The notes beneath the pieces are model-generated. The model was not told the DNA's origin. It did not search any database and saw nothing but the letters and a program-made list of their open reading frames with translations. Below are positions 36,926 to 47,885 of a stretch of 64,000 bases of DNA, piece after piece (the first letter of the stretch is position 1; each line of letters opens with the position of its first letter). This DNA comes from Jackrogersella multiformis (lineage: Eukaryota; Ascomycota; Sordariomycetes; Xylariales; Hypoxylaceae), in NCBI GenBank assembly GCA_902806575.1, contig CADCXD010000007.1, positions 1,860,001 through 1,924,000 of the forward strand. The letters are read 5' to 3'. Both the position numbers and the translations under genes were made by a program.

Positions 36926-37889
36926 TCACGCCTCTAGGCCAACAGAGAACTTGCGCGCAACCCAAGCAGCACCAAATTCTTCATACTCCTGCTTCGTAAC
37001 GGAAAGCGTGTTGATGTGTTCGTGCTTCGCCAGATTAGCACCGCCTAACCAAGTGCTTGTTATGGGATCCATAGGGCGAGCAACGCGAACGAAGCATTCA
37101 TCCGGGACGAGCTGGACGATCTCTTTCTGGAGCCGCTCAACAAATCCATCAAAAAGGGAGTTGCCACCAACGACAATAATGTTGGCGAGGAGGCCGGGCC
37201 ATAAGCCAATTGGAAGAACGCGTAGTGACTGCATGACGAGATCGGCAATGCCTGGCTGGCGTATGCCAATATCTGACGGATGAAATAGAAGTTCTGGGAC
37301 AGTGAAGCGTTCATTCCTGAGGGTAAGCACATCCTCGGTAGACTCGCCTGCCCGGCCAGCCGCTAGTTTCCTAGCCTTTGAGGCTTGAACTGGGTCGAAA
37401 TCGCGTACGATGCCTTTTGTCCTCGCATGGAAATCCGGGAGTACGTAATCTTTGGCCACTCCTCCACCACCGAGGTAGTCGTCTCGACGCTCACCCCTCG
37501 TTCCCTTCCATGTATGTTCGAGGTCCCCTTTGAAGTCAAGGGAAATATAGCAGGCGGCCTCTTTCATCTCGTTCACGATATATGTCTCGTTGCGCATATC
37601 ATAATGACGAAGCGAAAGCAGTCGAGTCAAGTAGTTAGTCAATAGCTTCCCTCCCACATCAAGTCTCCGGATGGAAGGGTGGATCGGCCTGCCTTGGATG
37701 ATGGGGGTAATGGTAGTGTGGGAGTATCCAGTGTCGATAAGCAAGAGGATCTCGGCCGGGAGTTGAGCGACGGTTCCTGGATCTCGCGGCGTGCGGAGGA
37801 TGCCTTGCACGTCATGATAAGAATTCCACGATGGGCCTAGTGGTAGTATAAGTTAGTGATAGTAATAGTATTAATGATAATAATAATAA

Positions 37890-37920
<31 letters not shown>

Positions 37921-38435
37921 GGTGGTGTTGGACAAGCTACGGGCTACCTTAGAAGGTCTGTATTGTAAGTATGCTGCTGCGGCGGTGACGTACCAATGCC
38001 TCGGTAATAGCTAGCGAACCCAAACTCCTCGAATATCATTTGATCGCAGTTCGTCTGAAGGGCGGGTAGGGAATTTGACGGCTCGGCTAGTAAAAGTCGA
38101 GTCTCGGAGGGATCGCACGGCTGCGGTGCCTTGTTGTCGTGGCCGAAGAATTCCTTCTCCCAGATCTCCTTCTCGGCCTCCCAGTTCACGATGAAGCCCT
38201 TCTCGACCGGGCGCCTAAAAGAGACCTCGCTGAAGTCTGTGCATCTGTCGAGGTCGGATGCAACATAGACCTTCTTGTTGCGATCTCGAGCGATGCAATT
38301 TGGTATGACTCGAGGCTCATCGACGGTATCGCCTACCACATATCCAGCTTTTAACGTGTATGCGCCGTTGTCTATGACCAAAGTTCGAGATGGCGATGAT
38401 AGGTGGTGGGTTTTAGATTTCCTTGTTGGAGCCAT
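36926..38435 (-). CDS. ARP6: actin-related protein 6 (SWR1 complex subunit)
   Basis: Exon 1 is 38435-37994 and exon 2 is 37836-36926, giving about 450 aa, the usual fungal Arp6 length. The ATG sits in GCCATGG, with MAPTRKSK following. The N-terminus TLVIDNGAYTLKAG is the actin-fold phosphate-binding loop. LLLIDTGYSHTTITP, DYVLPDF, ERFTVPELLFHPSDIG and NIIVVGGNSLFDGF are diagnostic Arp6/actin blocks. Arp6 is a nuclear subunit of the SWR1 remodeller, which exchanges H2A for H2A.Z. The 157-nt intron (37837-37993) is long for this window because it holds TAG/TGG trinucleotide repeats. The gene is divergent from QNS1 across about 620 bp. Confidence 0.9.
37861..37926. repeat. trinucleotide microsatellite inside the ARP6 intron
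   Basis: Runs of TAA/TAG and then TGG triplets occupy much of the only ARP6 intron. Slippage here would alter intron length but not the coding frame. Confidence 0.8.
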
Positions 38436-39054
38436 GGCAAACAAGTATACCCTAGGAACCTATGTATCTTGCATATTATACTGTTCCGACTTAAAGACGA
38501 GAATGATCAGGAGTATATTTAATTTATAATTTCATGTTGTCGTTGTCGTCGTTGTCGTCGTTGTCATCGTTGTCATCGTTCTTGTCATTGCCGGAAAAGG
38601 TATTATTACCTTAGCTACCCTAGGTAGATGTAGGAATAAACGATAAACGATAAACGTTTACTAAATCACATAGATCTAAAATCTTATCTTATCAGGTACG
38701 AACCTATAGTACCTACCTAGGTTAGTACTACCTACGTAGGCCCACTATAGTAAGTACCTAGTACTAGGGCCCATTTTATTAATTGTTCATTATGGATAAC
38801 CTTAGAACCTAGAATTATGTACCTAGATACCTACTATCCATTTCCATTAGGTATATGTACTATGTAAGTACCTGCCAGGGCTAATAATAGACTCACTTTA
38901 ATCTTCACGTCGACAAACGAAGTACATCCATGGATAGTTTTAACCTCTAACCTTATAAACCACTGTTTTCTCTTCTTCTGATCTCATTTTCCAAGTTACA
39001 CACTGCGTCTCATTACATCCAAAATATCCTCTTAGCCCCTCTTTGCTCAACAGG
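38436..39054. promoter_or_regulatory. shared divergent promoter region of ARP6 and QNS1
   Basis: About 620 bp separates the two start codons. It contains a GTTGTC/GTTGTCATC repeat at about 38535-38590, several TACCTAGG motifs (38690-38770, 38820-38880) and a pyrimidine-rich leader just before QNS1. No TATA box is certain. Confidence 0.5.
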
Positions 39055-42044
39055 ATGGGCCATCTCGTAACTGTTGCGACTTGCTCATTAAATCAGTGGG
39101 CCCTTGATGTAAAGTATTCGGTAGTTGGAGGGTGGCGGTTTTGGTTAGAAGTAGAGGAGACTGACGATATGTTATGCAGTGGGAGGGAAACGCCCAACGT
39201 ATTATCGAGAGTATCCAAAAGGCCAAAGCTGCCGGAGCACGGCTACGTGTCGGACCGGAGGTGAGCAAGCAAGCAGTCATTCGATATTGCTTCTTCCGCT
39301 TCTGCTTCTGCTTCTGCTTCATTTTAGCTCGGTCTACTCATTATTACCTACCGATCTGTGCTTTGCTGACTTGGGGCACGTAAGTTGGAAATATGCGGCT
39401 ACGGGTGTCTCGATCATCTGATGGAGCAGGACCTCTACCTGCACTCTTTGGAGATGCTTAGGCGAATTCTGCTTGATGAGAGCTGCTATGGCATACTGCT
39501 AGATATCGGCATGCCTATCCAACATCGGAATCAGCGATTCAACTGTAGAGTTATATGCCTCGACTCCAAGATCCTGATGATCAGACCCAAGATGTGGCTT
39601 GCAAACGATGGCAATTACAGGGAAATGAGGTTCTTCACTCCCTGGATGCACCCCCGCGAGGTCGAAGATTATCATCTGCCTCGTATGCTTCAAGAAATCC
39701 AAGGAGCCATGCACGTACCTTTCGGCGATGCCGTTATTTCCACCCCCGATACCTGTATGGGCGCAGAGACATGTGAGGAGCTCTTCACACCCGCAGCGCC
39801 TCATATCCCCATGAGTCTCGACGGCGTGGAAATAATCACAAACTCTAGTGGCTCACATTTCGAATTGCAAAAGCTCGAAACACGGATTCAACTCATTATG
39901 GAGGCTACCAGAAAGTGTGGAGGTGTCTATCTCTATGCTAACCAACGTAAACGAGCCCAACTCTGGCTAGGTAGAGAGTTAGTGCTAACGTGGTCATAGA
40001 GGGATGTGACGGCGACCGGTTATATTACGATGGCTCAGCTATGATCATCGTAAATGGAGATATTGTTGCCCAGGGCTCCCAATTCAGCCTCAACGACGTC
40101 GAGGTGGTAACAGCAACGGTGGATTTGGAGGAAGTCCGGGCCTACCGATCCGCCATCTCTCGAGGTCTGCAAGCTGCCAGCTCCAACACTAAGTACATAC
40201 GTATCCAGACCGCGTTCGAGCTCAGTTCGGAAGATGACGATTTCGACGTCCAAAAACGACCATCGTCGCCGATCAAGCCGCGGTATCATACCGTGGAAGA
40301 GGAGGTTGCCCTTTCGGCAGGCTGCTATCTCTGGGATTATCTGAGACGGTCCGGCGTAGCAGGGTATCTGGTCCCTCTTAGTGGTGCGCGTCGTCCCATA
40401 CTCCTATTCCCAGCTAGACATTCTACTAACCTATATAACATAAAAGGGGGCATCGATTCTTGCGCTACGGCCACTATTGTCTATGTATGCATCTTTGGCC
40501 TTTTTTCTTCTTCTTTTAGTAGGAAAATAATTTTCTATTTGAAGTCTTGAGAGTAGCAACTTTCTGAGCGACGGTTTCCCCCTTGCTATTCCCTCGATAT
40601 AATTTCCCATCTGCTAATGCGCGTGTGCTACAGTCCATGTGTCGTATCGTAATGGATGCCGTCAAGGAAGGAAAATCTCAGGTCATCGAGGATGTAAAGC
40701 GGATTGCCAAGTACAAAGGTGACGATATTCTTCCTGCGACCCCACAGCAGCTTTGTAACCAGATCTTCTCAACCATCTACATGGGGATGAAGGCACAGAG
40801 TTCTCGTGAGACGAGGCAAAGAGCAAAAGACCTAGCAGAAGCTATTGGCAGCTACCACGTCAATCTAGATATTGACGATGTCTACAATGCTCAGAAGGCC
40901 CTCGTTGTCAACACACTAGACTTCGACCCGAAGTTCAAGGTACACGGTGGTAGTCACCAGGAGAATCTCACGCTGCAGTGTTTACAAGCAAGAATTCGTA
41001 TGGTTACTGCTTATGAATTTGGACAAATCTTACCAACGGCCCGAAACAGGCCTGGCGGTGGGAGTTTGCTCATTCTTGGGAGCGCTAATGTAGGGGAATC
41101 TCTCCGTGGCTACCTAACAAAGTACGTCTTTCGCCCCGTTTACTAATCACCGTGGTACTGACAGTTTTGAAGGTATGACTGTTCAAGGTCAGTTTATAGA
41201 TTTTCTTTACCAACAGGAATAGCATGTGTCCTCGTCCGGCTCTGGACAAATGTCGCGGGACCTCCTATATGCCTTTAATAGCCCCCCTGCTTCACCGTCC
41301 AGTAATCTCGCTAACATTTATTGGTAATCTAGTGCCGACATCAATCCAATCGGTTCTATAGACAGCAAGTACCCGGAATTTCATTACATCCCACTTCATC
41401 TAATATGAAGTTTTCTCGTTGCTTTTAGTTACGAATCATGGTCCTTCTATTTCCATTATAATCACCAATATTATTATATTATTATATTATTATATAAAAG
41501 AAATATTACTAATATTCGCTTTCATTCAGAAGCCGATTTAAAACTTTTCATTGCCTGGGCCGAGAAAGACTTCGATTTGCCATGCCTGCGCGACTTTTTG
41601 ACCGCTACGCCAACTGCAGAACTCGAGCCTCTTACAGAAACCTACGTCCAGAGCGATGAAGCGGATATGGGAATGACCTATGCTGAACTGACAATCTTCG
41701 GACGTCTGCGTAAAGAAAAAAAGCTGGGGCCTTTTGCCATGTTTCAGCGGCTTGTCCATGACTGGAGTGCCGATCGTGTCAAGGGACCAGATGACGACGC
41801 CCCTGAATATACACCCGCTCAAGTGGCAGAAAAGGTAAAGCGTTTCTTCCATTTCTACGCTATCAACCGTCACAAAATGACGACACTTACACCCGCTTTA
41901 CACTGTAATCCCTATTCTCCCGATGACAATCGATTTGACCTCCGTCCGTTCTTGTACCCCCCGTTCTGGAAATCGTGGTCCTTTCAGAAGATCGATTGGG
42001 AGTTAGAGAAGATTGAGAAACGAATGGCGAAGAAAGAAAATTAG
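39055..42044 (+). CDS. QNS1: glutamine-dependent NAD+ synthetase
   Basis: Nine exons: 39055-39108, 39180-39260, 39385-39946, 40000-40383, 40447-40484, 40634-41121, 41173-41187, 41333-41364 and 41530-42044. They total exactly 723 codons (722 aa), matching the family's ~710-720 aa. The enzyme makes NAD+ from deamido-NAD using ATP and glutamine. The N-terminal nitrilase-type glutaminase domain shows MGHLVTVATCSLNQWALD, GPELEICGYGCLDH and the nucleophile in ETCEELF. The C-terminal synthetase domain has the P-loop LSGGIDS, then NVGESLRGYLTKY and DINPIGSIDKADLK. Two splicing features are odd: exon 7 is only 15 nt (encoding YDCS and split Ser and Lys codons), and intron 8 has a GC donor (GCAAGT at 41365). 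Without these the reading frame breaks, so automatic models are likely to be wrong here. Confidence 0.92.
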
Positions 42045-42380
42045 CTTGAGATATCTCCAGCACTGCCTTTTATGTAATACTTCGAATGTGAAGTACTCCT
42101 ATTGCAACCACCGTGGGAGAGCACGCGCATATTGCCCGGGTATCTAATACATGATCTAATATATGCAACCAATACACACACATCCACAATATACTGATTA
42201 TTCGCATTTCAACATTTTCTCTATTGATTTCCTTCTACTTAGAATAACAAGCAATCCATAGCCCATCGGGACCTGTCTAAGCTACGCCATGATAACGAAC
42301 GAATGCCTCGAATATTATAGCTCCGTGCTGCTCTGATTATAAGTCCAAGTTTCCGCATCAACTGATCGAACTGTCATAAC

Positions 42381-43186
42381 CTACGCAGGGGTGTTGGTCG
42401 TCACCCACTCTTTGAACTTGTCAGATCTAGCGCCCGCCAGGTCGTGTATCCATCGTCCGACGTTGTCGTGGATGCTAAAGCCGGACTCCGGGTTCTCCGG
42501 CTCCTCCACCGGGTTGCTTGAGAAAGCGTAGGCGAAGTTAGTGTCACCTGCCCCGTTGAGGATATATGGGTTTCCGTCAAAGTCGGTCCAGCTGGCGCAT
42601 CCCGTGCAAAGAGCCGTGAACTTGAAATGCGTCTCGTTGGCGCCAGTGCCCTTAAGAACCGTGTACTTGGCGTCGGCATACGTGGCAGGCACGTAGTATC
42701 CACTTCGCTTGATCAGCATACCGTTTATTGATGCTCGAAACAGCGAATAGAGTCGTAATGAGAAGGTAGTAGGGAGGGAGAGCATCACTTACGTGGCCTG
42801 GCGCGAAGAGAGCTGGACGGAGTCCCCGTTCTTCCATACGACAGTCAAAGGGTTATACGTCATCGCACCACCCCAAGCCCATCCGGCCCATCCCAATGCG
42901 ACTGGTACTACAATTTGAAGGATCACATCGTAGCCAGCATCACCGGTCGCTTCTGCCGGAAGGGCGAGTCGATAGGCGACACCGTCTGTGCTCGTGTAGG
43001 ACTGGAAGGTAATTCCAGTGTCAGCGTCGACAAACGGAGTCGAGTCCGTCTGGGCGAAGACTGCGGCACCCGTAAGTACTGTACTCCCTTTTTTCTTCTT
43101 CTCTCTCCTCACTTAAAGACTGCGTAGCGCTACTCACCAGACCCTGCGAGCCCGATAACACCGGTAGTGACTGTTGACAACTTCAT
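42381..43186 (-). CDS. secreted AA8-type cytochrome domain protein (CDH cytochrome-like)
   Basis: Exons 43186-43138, 43078-42793 and 42702-42381 give 218 aa. The first ~25 residues form a signal peptide (MKLSTVTTGVIGLAG... AAVFAQ). The rest is a single cellobiose-dehydrogenase-type haem b cytochrome domain (family AA8). It shows FVDADTGITFQSY, LGWAGWAWGGAM with a candidate Met haem ligand, and FSIHDNVGRW with candidate His ligand. There is no flavodehydrogenase domain, no cellulose-binding module and no membrane anchor. Stand-alone AA8 proteins are thought to shuttle electrons to lytic polysaccharide mono-oxygenases or iron. The ligands are assigned by motif position, not by structure. Confidence 0.85.
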
Positions 43187-45662
43187 GATTGAATCTTGAT
43201 ATGGAGTTGGAAAAAGATCGAAATTGCAGAACAGCCGACACGAGTGTCTAGAAAGGGACGCCGCACTTTATATCGACATGGACAAATATCGAACAGCATC
43301 ATCACGTTTCAAGGGCATGGCTTCAACCGAGGAAAATTAATTTGGAGAGCTCCTCCGCAATAGCCAATACGGGCAGACCGATATAGCGCCGCTGCATATC
43401 AAGGTATCATCTAGGTTGCCATACTGGATGCTCTTCACGATGTAAGATCGAGGGGAGCCAATGCTGCCCCTTGCCACGTTCGCTCAAACGGGCATACACC
43501 TTCTAGCGCGGCTGAAGCCAGCATGGCGTACATGGCTGACTGATTTGGGCCGAAATAGCATACAAAGCCAAGTCCAAACCCCTGAGATGTAGTAGATGAT
43601 AGACTACAGATCTCGCCTTTCTGTCATCAGAATTTGGGGATGGAGTTCGTCACTCCGCGCGGGCACAGATCACAATAGCCCCAAGTTAGGAAAAGACGCA
43701 ACCTTAGCTTTATAATAACATGTGCTTAGGTAGCAACAAGACAAGGCCAAGAGGCGGTCGTCCATGCACATCTATGACACGGGTAGACCGAATTAGTTTT
43801 ACCTTGTGCTTGATTGGGCGTTTCGGGCCCCTGGCGAGGATTTCCGGATTCCACATTAGCCTGAATATCCAGGTGGGTTTTGTTATACCTCTACGTTCCG
43901 CTCAAGCTTTCTGGCAATAAACTCTCCAAATATTAAACGAACCTATTTTATGCCCCCTAATCCTCCCACATGGAAATGAAGATTGTTAACCTGGATACTC
44001 CAAAACAGCAATTTAGCCTGGGACCACACAAGATGCGCGATATATGTGCAAGATATAACTACCTAGGTATACATATAACTAAAGGTACCTAGTTATATTT
44101 AAAAAATTAAAATGAATCATATTTTGTACTCTTCACGATACTGTTGTACTATATTATTATATGATTTGGAGTAGCTACATAGACCACAGCCTCGCTACCA
44201 AGCTATAAACGACTTCTTTTACATGTTTCCCGTATATCGTGCAGTTTCTTGACCGTGAACCTGATCCCCCGGGATGAATTAGATATCCTATTAGACCAAT
44301 GGTAATTGGTAATTGGTAATTCAGAGAAGGTGATCCCGGTGGGTTGGCGCTGGTCCTGCGGTGGTTTTATGCCGTGAAAACTCCAAGTTGAAGGGCCGAT
44401 GATTCGATGTAGTCGACGACTAGAGTCATGAGTACGACTTTTGCAGTGAACTACCTACCTTAGGCTACCTACCTAAGGTACATATTACCTATGTACCTAG
44501 GTAGGTGACTGTTAACGATTTGTACGTACTGTAGGAGTAGGATAATGGTTGTTGTATTGGGTAGGTTTTTCTTCAGCCTAAAAAGCTCTCAGGATCTTAC
44601 TTATCCTTTTGATTACATAACTGCCCCACAGTACCAGTAAGGTAGGTATGAAAGAAGGAATGTGGCTTGACTTTGATCTTGTTTCGAGTTTCCGTCTCGG
44701 TAAGTGCCGTGGCGGCGCCACATGGCTGTACTAAACAGTGTGCGGTTAAGGGCGAGGCAAGGGACAAAAGTTAAACTACCTACATAGTACGGTAGATGAC
44801 GTGCTTCGTGCTTCGTGCTTCGTGCTTCTTGGAGCCAGGTGCTTCTTGAAGGTTCTTGCTTCTTACCTACTTCTTGCTTCTTCCACGTTGCTTCTTGCTT
44901 GTCTTATCTTGCATTAGTAGCAGATAGTCTAAGATTAGGTTTCGAATATATGTAGGAAGTAGGTATCTACACTAGACTATGTATATATACGTACCTATAT
45001 ACCCAAAGTATCTAAACTAAACTAAACTTCTTCCCGCTTCATATGAGACTCGATGAGACTCGATCTCGTAAATCCTCTTGCCGGTCTCGTAATTGACTCA
45101 CCGCCGTTTCCGACATATCTTTGTTGGAGTTTACCTAGATATCTACCTATGTAGGTATCTACCTAATGGACGGTGGTGATCCTTCCATGATGATGATGAC
45201 GACAACGATCAAGATGGACATTCCACATTCCAACGAGCACGATAAACTACCTACCTAGGTACATATGTAGGTATTACACTAGACTACAACTACATCCACT
45301 TAGCCTTTACCCCTTTCTCATTTATCATTTATATTTTCTCCATTATTTCTTCTAAGTTCACCTTGCTCCTTACCATCTAGATCTATCTACCTAGGTAAAA
45401 CTTTCCTCCCTCCCCGCCCCGCCCCACGTTCACCCTGTAAGACCCTGAAAATCCCTCGATTCTATTTTCGACTTTCCCCGCCCTCGGTGTATAGTATCAT
45501 CACCATCACCATCGTCATAGTACGTAGTTGTTCATATTCTTGCAGGCAAAGTCTCATATACTCAGATAAAAATACAAGAGAGAGAAAGAAAAAGGGGGGG
45601 AGAGAAAAAACAAAAAAAAAACAAAAAAAACCAGAACAAAGAAATTGGCTAGCAGAATCGCA
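43187..45662. other. 2.5 kb intergenic region with repeats
   Basis: No gene was found. It contains a GGTAATT tandem run (44301-44322), a GTGCTTC tandem run (about 44800-44830), TACCTAGGTA clusters (44060-44095, 44450-44510, 45130-45170, 45250-45280), one copy of a dispersed ~107 bp element, and an A/G-rich leader before the aldo-keto reductase gene. Confidence 0.6.
44527..44633. mobile_element. MITE-like dispersed element, copy 1
   Basis: About 107 bp that matches 60661-60766 in order and orientation (shared blocks include GGATAATGGTTGTTGTATTG, TTGATTACATAAC and GCCCCACAGTA). It begins TACTGTAGG and ends CCCCACAGTA, a short imperfect inverted repeat. Confidence 0.5.
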
Positions 45663-46892
45663 ATGGGATGCTTATTCTCGGATCGCCGACCCCTCCACGA
45701 ATCCATCCCCCCTCTGATCCTTGGTACGGCTACCTTCAATACCCAATACGTCCCAAATCCATTCGACCTACCTGCCATCTCCATCGTCTCGCGCGCCCTT
45801 GATCTCGGCGTTCGCGCCTTCGATACGTCACCGTACTATGGTCCTTCTGAGCTCATCCTAGGTGACGCTCTGGCGCATTCGTCCGTTGCTCATAAGCATC
45901 CGCGTTCCTCCTATTTTCTCGTCACCAAGGCGGGCCGGATCTCCGGTGACGTCTTCGACTACAGTCCCGCTTGGGTGCGGTATTCCGTGCTTCGCAGCCT
46001 CGAGCGCCTGCGCACTTCTTACCTTGATTTGGTATATATGCACGACGTCGAGTTCGTCTCCCCGTCCGAAGTTCTAGCCGCCGTGCTCGAGCTCCGGCGC
46101 TTGCGTAGCGAGGGAATCATCCGATATGTCGGCATCAGTGGGTACCCCGTCGAGAAGCTATGCGCTCTCGCCGAGAAGGTCCGCTGTGACACAGCCGAGC
46201 CGCTTGATGCCGTCCTGAGTTACGGCCACTACACCTTACAGAACACGACACTAGGCGCCGAGGCCATGTCACAGTTCGACCGCGCCGGCGTTGACGTTGT
46301 TCTTAACGCTAGTATGCTAGGTATGGGCCTGCTGACCACGAGAGGTGCTGACGCGGGACCTATGGCTACCTGGCATCCGAGTCCAGAGGGGTTAAGGAAG
46401 GCTTGTCAGGACCTGGTACCTGTCGCGGTGGATGCTGGCGAGAAGCTAGAAGTCGTTGCAATCCGATGGGCTCTGGACAACTGGACTCGAGTCGGTGCGT
46501 CCAAAGGCGGACGGATCCCCAAGTTACCAGTCGGAGACCGGGTCGGTGTGAGCGTTATGGGTATCTCTAGCGTCGCCGAGCTAGAGGAGACGTGTCGTGT
46601 TTTTAACAGCGTAGTCGAAGCCTTGGAACCGGAGACATCCGATGTCGAGCGGACAAGACGAAGGCAATGGAGCCTAGGCCGACGAGAGAAGATCCAACGA
46701 GTAGCGGAGAAGATGTGGACAGTCCTGGGACAGTGGAAAGATTACAGCTGGAGTAGTCCAGAGCCTGGGTTCATCAACGCTAGGAAGCTTGCTGAGGCCG
46801 GACTTACGCCGGACGATGGCATCCTGGCCAAGCATGCCGCGAAATTATCCGTGAGCGTGAAGGTTGAGGAGCTACCAGTATTGGATGCTTGA
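45663..46892 (+). CDS. ARA2: aldo/keto reductase, D-arabinose 1-dehydrogenase type
   Basis: A single-exon gene of 409 aa beginning MGCLFSDRRP. The AKR catalytic tetrad is intact: Asp54 and Tyr59 in FDTSPYYG, Lys89 in VTKAG and His127 in YMHD. The N-terminal LILGTATFNTQY and the mid-region YVGISGYPVE match the Ara2-type NAD+-dependent D-arabinose dehydrogenases. These oxidise D-arabinose to the lactone on the way to D-erythroascorbate, the fungal ascorbate analogue. The protein is cytosolic, with no signal peptide. Substrate assignment rests on family resemblance. The start at 45663 is chosen because upstream sequence is an A-rich leader without an in-frame ATG. Confidence 0.85.
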   Translation: MGCLFSDRRPLHESIPPLILGTATFNTQYVPNPFDLPAISIVSRALDLGVRAFDTSPYYGPSELILGDALAHSSVAHKHPRSSYFLVTKAGRISGDVFDYSPAWVRYSVLRSLERLRTSYLDLVYMHDVEFVSPSEVLAAVLELRRLRSEGIIRYVGISGYPVEKLCALAEKVRCDTAEPLDAVLSYGHYTLQNTTLGAEAMSQFDRAGVDVVLNASMLGMGLLTTRGADAGPMATWHPSPEGLRKACQDLVPVAVDAGEKLEVVAIRWALDNWTRVGASKGGRIPKLPVGDRVGVSVMGISSVAELEETCRVFNSVVEALEPETSDVERTRRRQWSLGRREKIQRVAEKMWTVLGQWKDYSWSSPEPGFINARKLAEAGLTPDDGILAKHAAKLSVSVKVEELPVLDA

Positions 46893-47885
46893 TAAATATA
46901 TCACATGAAACTTCTTGGGCATATTGCATGGGCAGACCTTGGTGCGGAGAATTGCATGAGAAGTGAGAAATTATCTCTTCAAATCTATCTGAGGAGTGAT
47001 TTGATCGTCCGCAATAATCGTGGTCCTACTTTTAAGGCATCAGAGTATTCTACCACCTTGATCTTAACCAATCTTGACAGAGGTTTAATCTAGTTATGTA
47101 GCTTAGTAGAATATCTGTAGACAAGTTCCTGCATTATCCTCAGAAGGACGTATAGAATCGTATTAGTATTACATCAAATTCCACTTAATGTTACCGTGGT
47201 ATCTTGGACATGATACTTTTTCGTCTAGTTCTAAACGTTTTACGTAGATCTTGTTCGTCATTTAGGAGGTACCTAGGTAGTTATAGTGAAATACTTACAG
47301 GCAACTATGGCAATTCGGGTAGTATACGTAGATCTACCTGTGTAAATCAATATAGCATCATGAGTATTCTAATTCGTAACTAACTACTGCGCCGCCATTC
47401 CTTAACCTTCATCGCCCGTTAAATATGTTCAACTGTAGAAACATGGCGTCATGTGCTACTTTATCAGATTTCCAGACGCACCATGTCTTTCTCTTTGTCT
47501 TGGGCCCAATTTGACTCTTCTAAATTGGTATAGGTAGGTACCAATGCCATTGAGTGGACCGGTGAGGCTACCTACTGCTTGCAATAGCGCTAGACATAAG
47601 AGAAAACTGCAGCCTACTTACTTCAGACATCTGAATTTCCGTTAAAGGGGGGTTTGATCCCCATACACAACCTCATCGCTCACCGATCTCGCTCGAGTGG
47701 ATTATCTTATATCGCCATTGAATGCCACGCATCTATGTATACAATCCTCAACTCCGAACTAATGAAAGTCAACGGTGCCCACCTCCCCCTTTAATGCAAA
47801 GATCATGAACCTTAGACCTATTATCACCCTTTCACCGAACTAATCCTCGACGAAAATATAAGAAACAGTAACAAGACGGTTTAAT
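46893..47885. other. convergent intergenic region
   Basis: About 1 kb between the ends of the Ara2-like and SIP5 genes. It contains isolated TACCTAGG motifs near 47270 and 47535. No gene was found. Confidence 0.5.
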
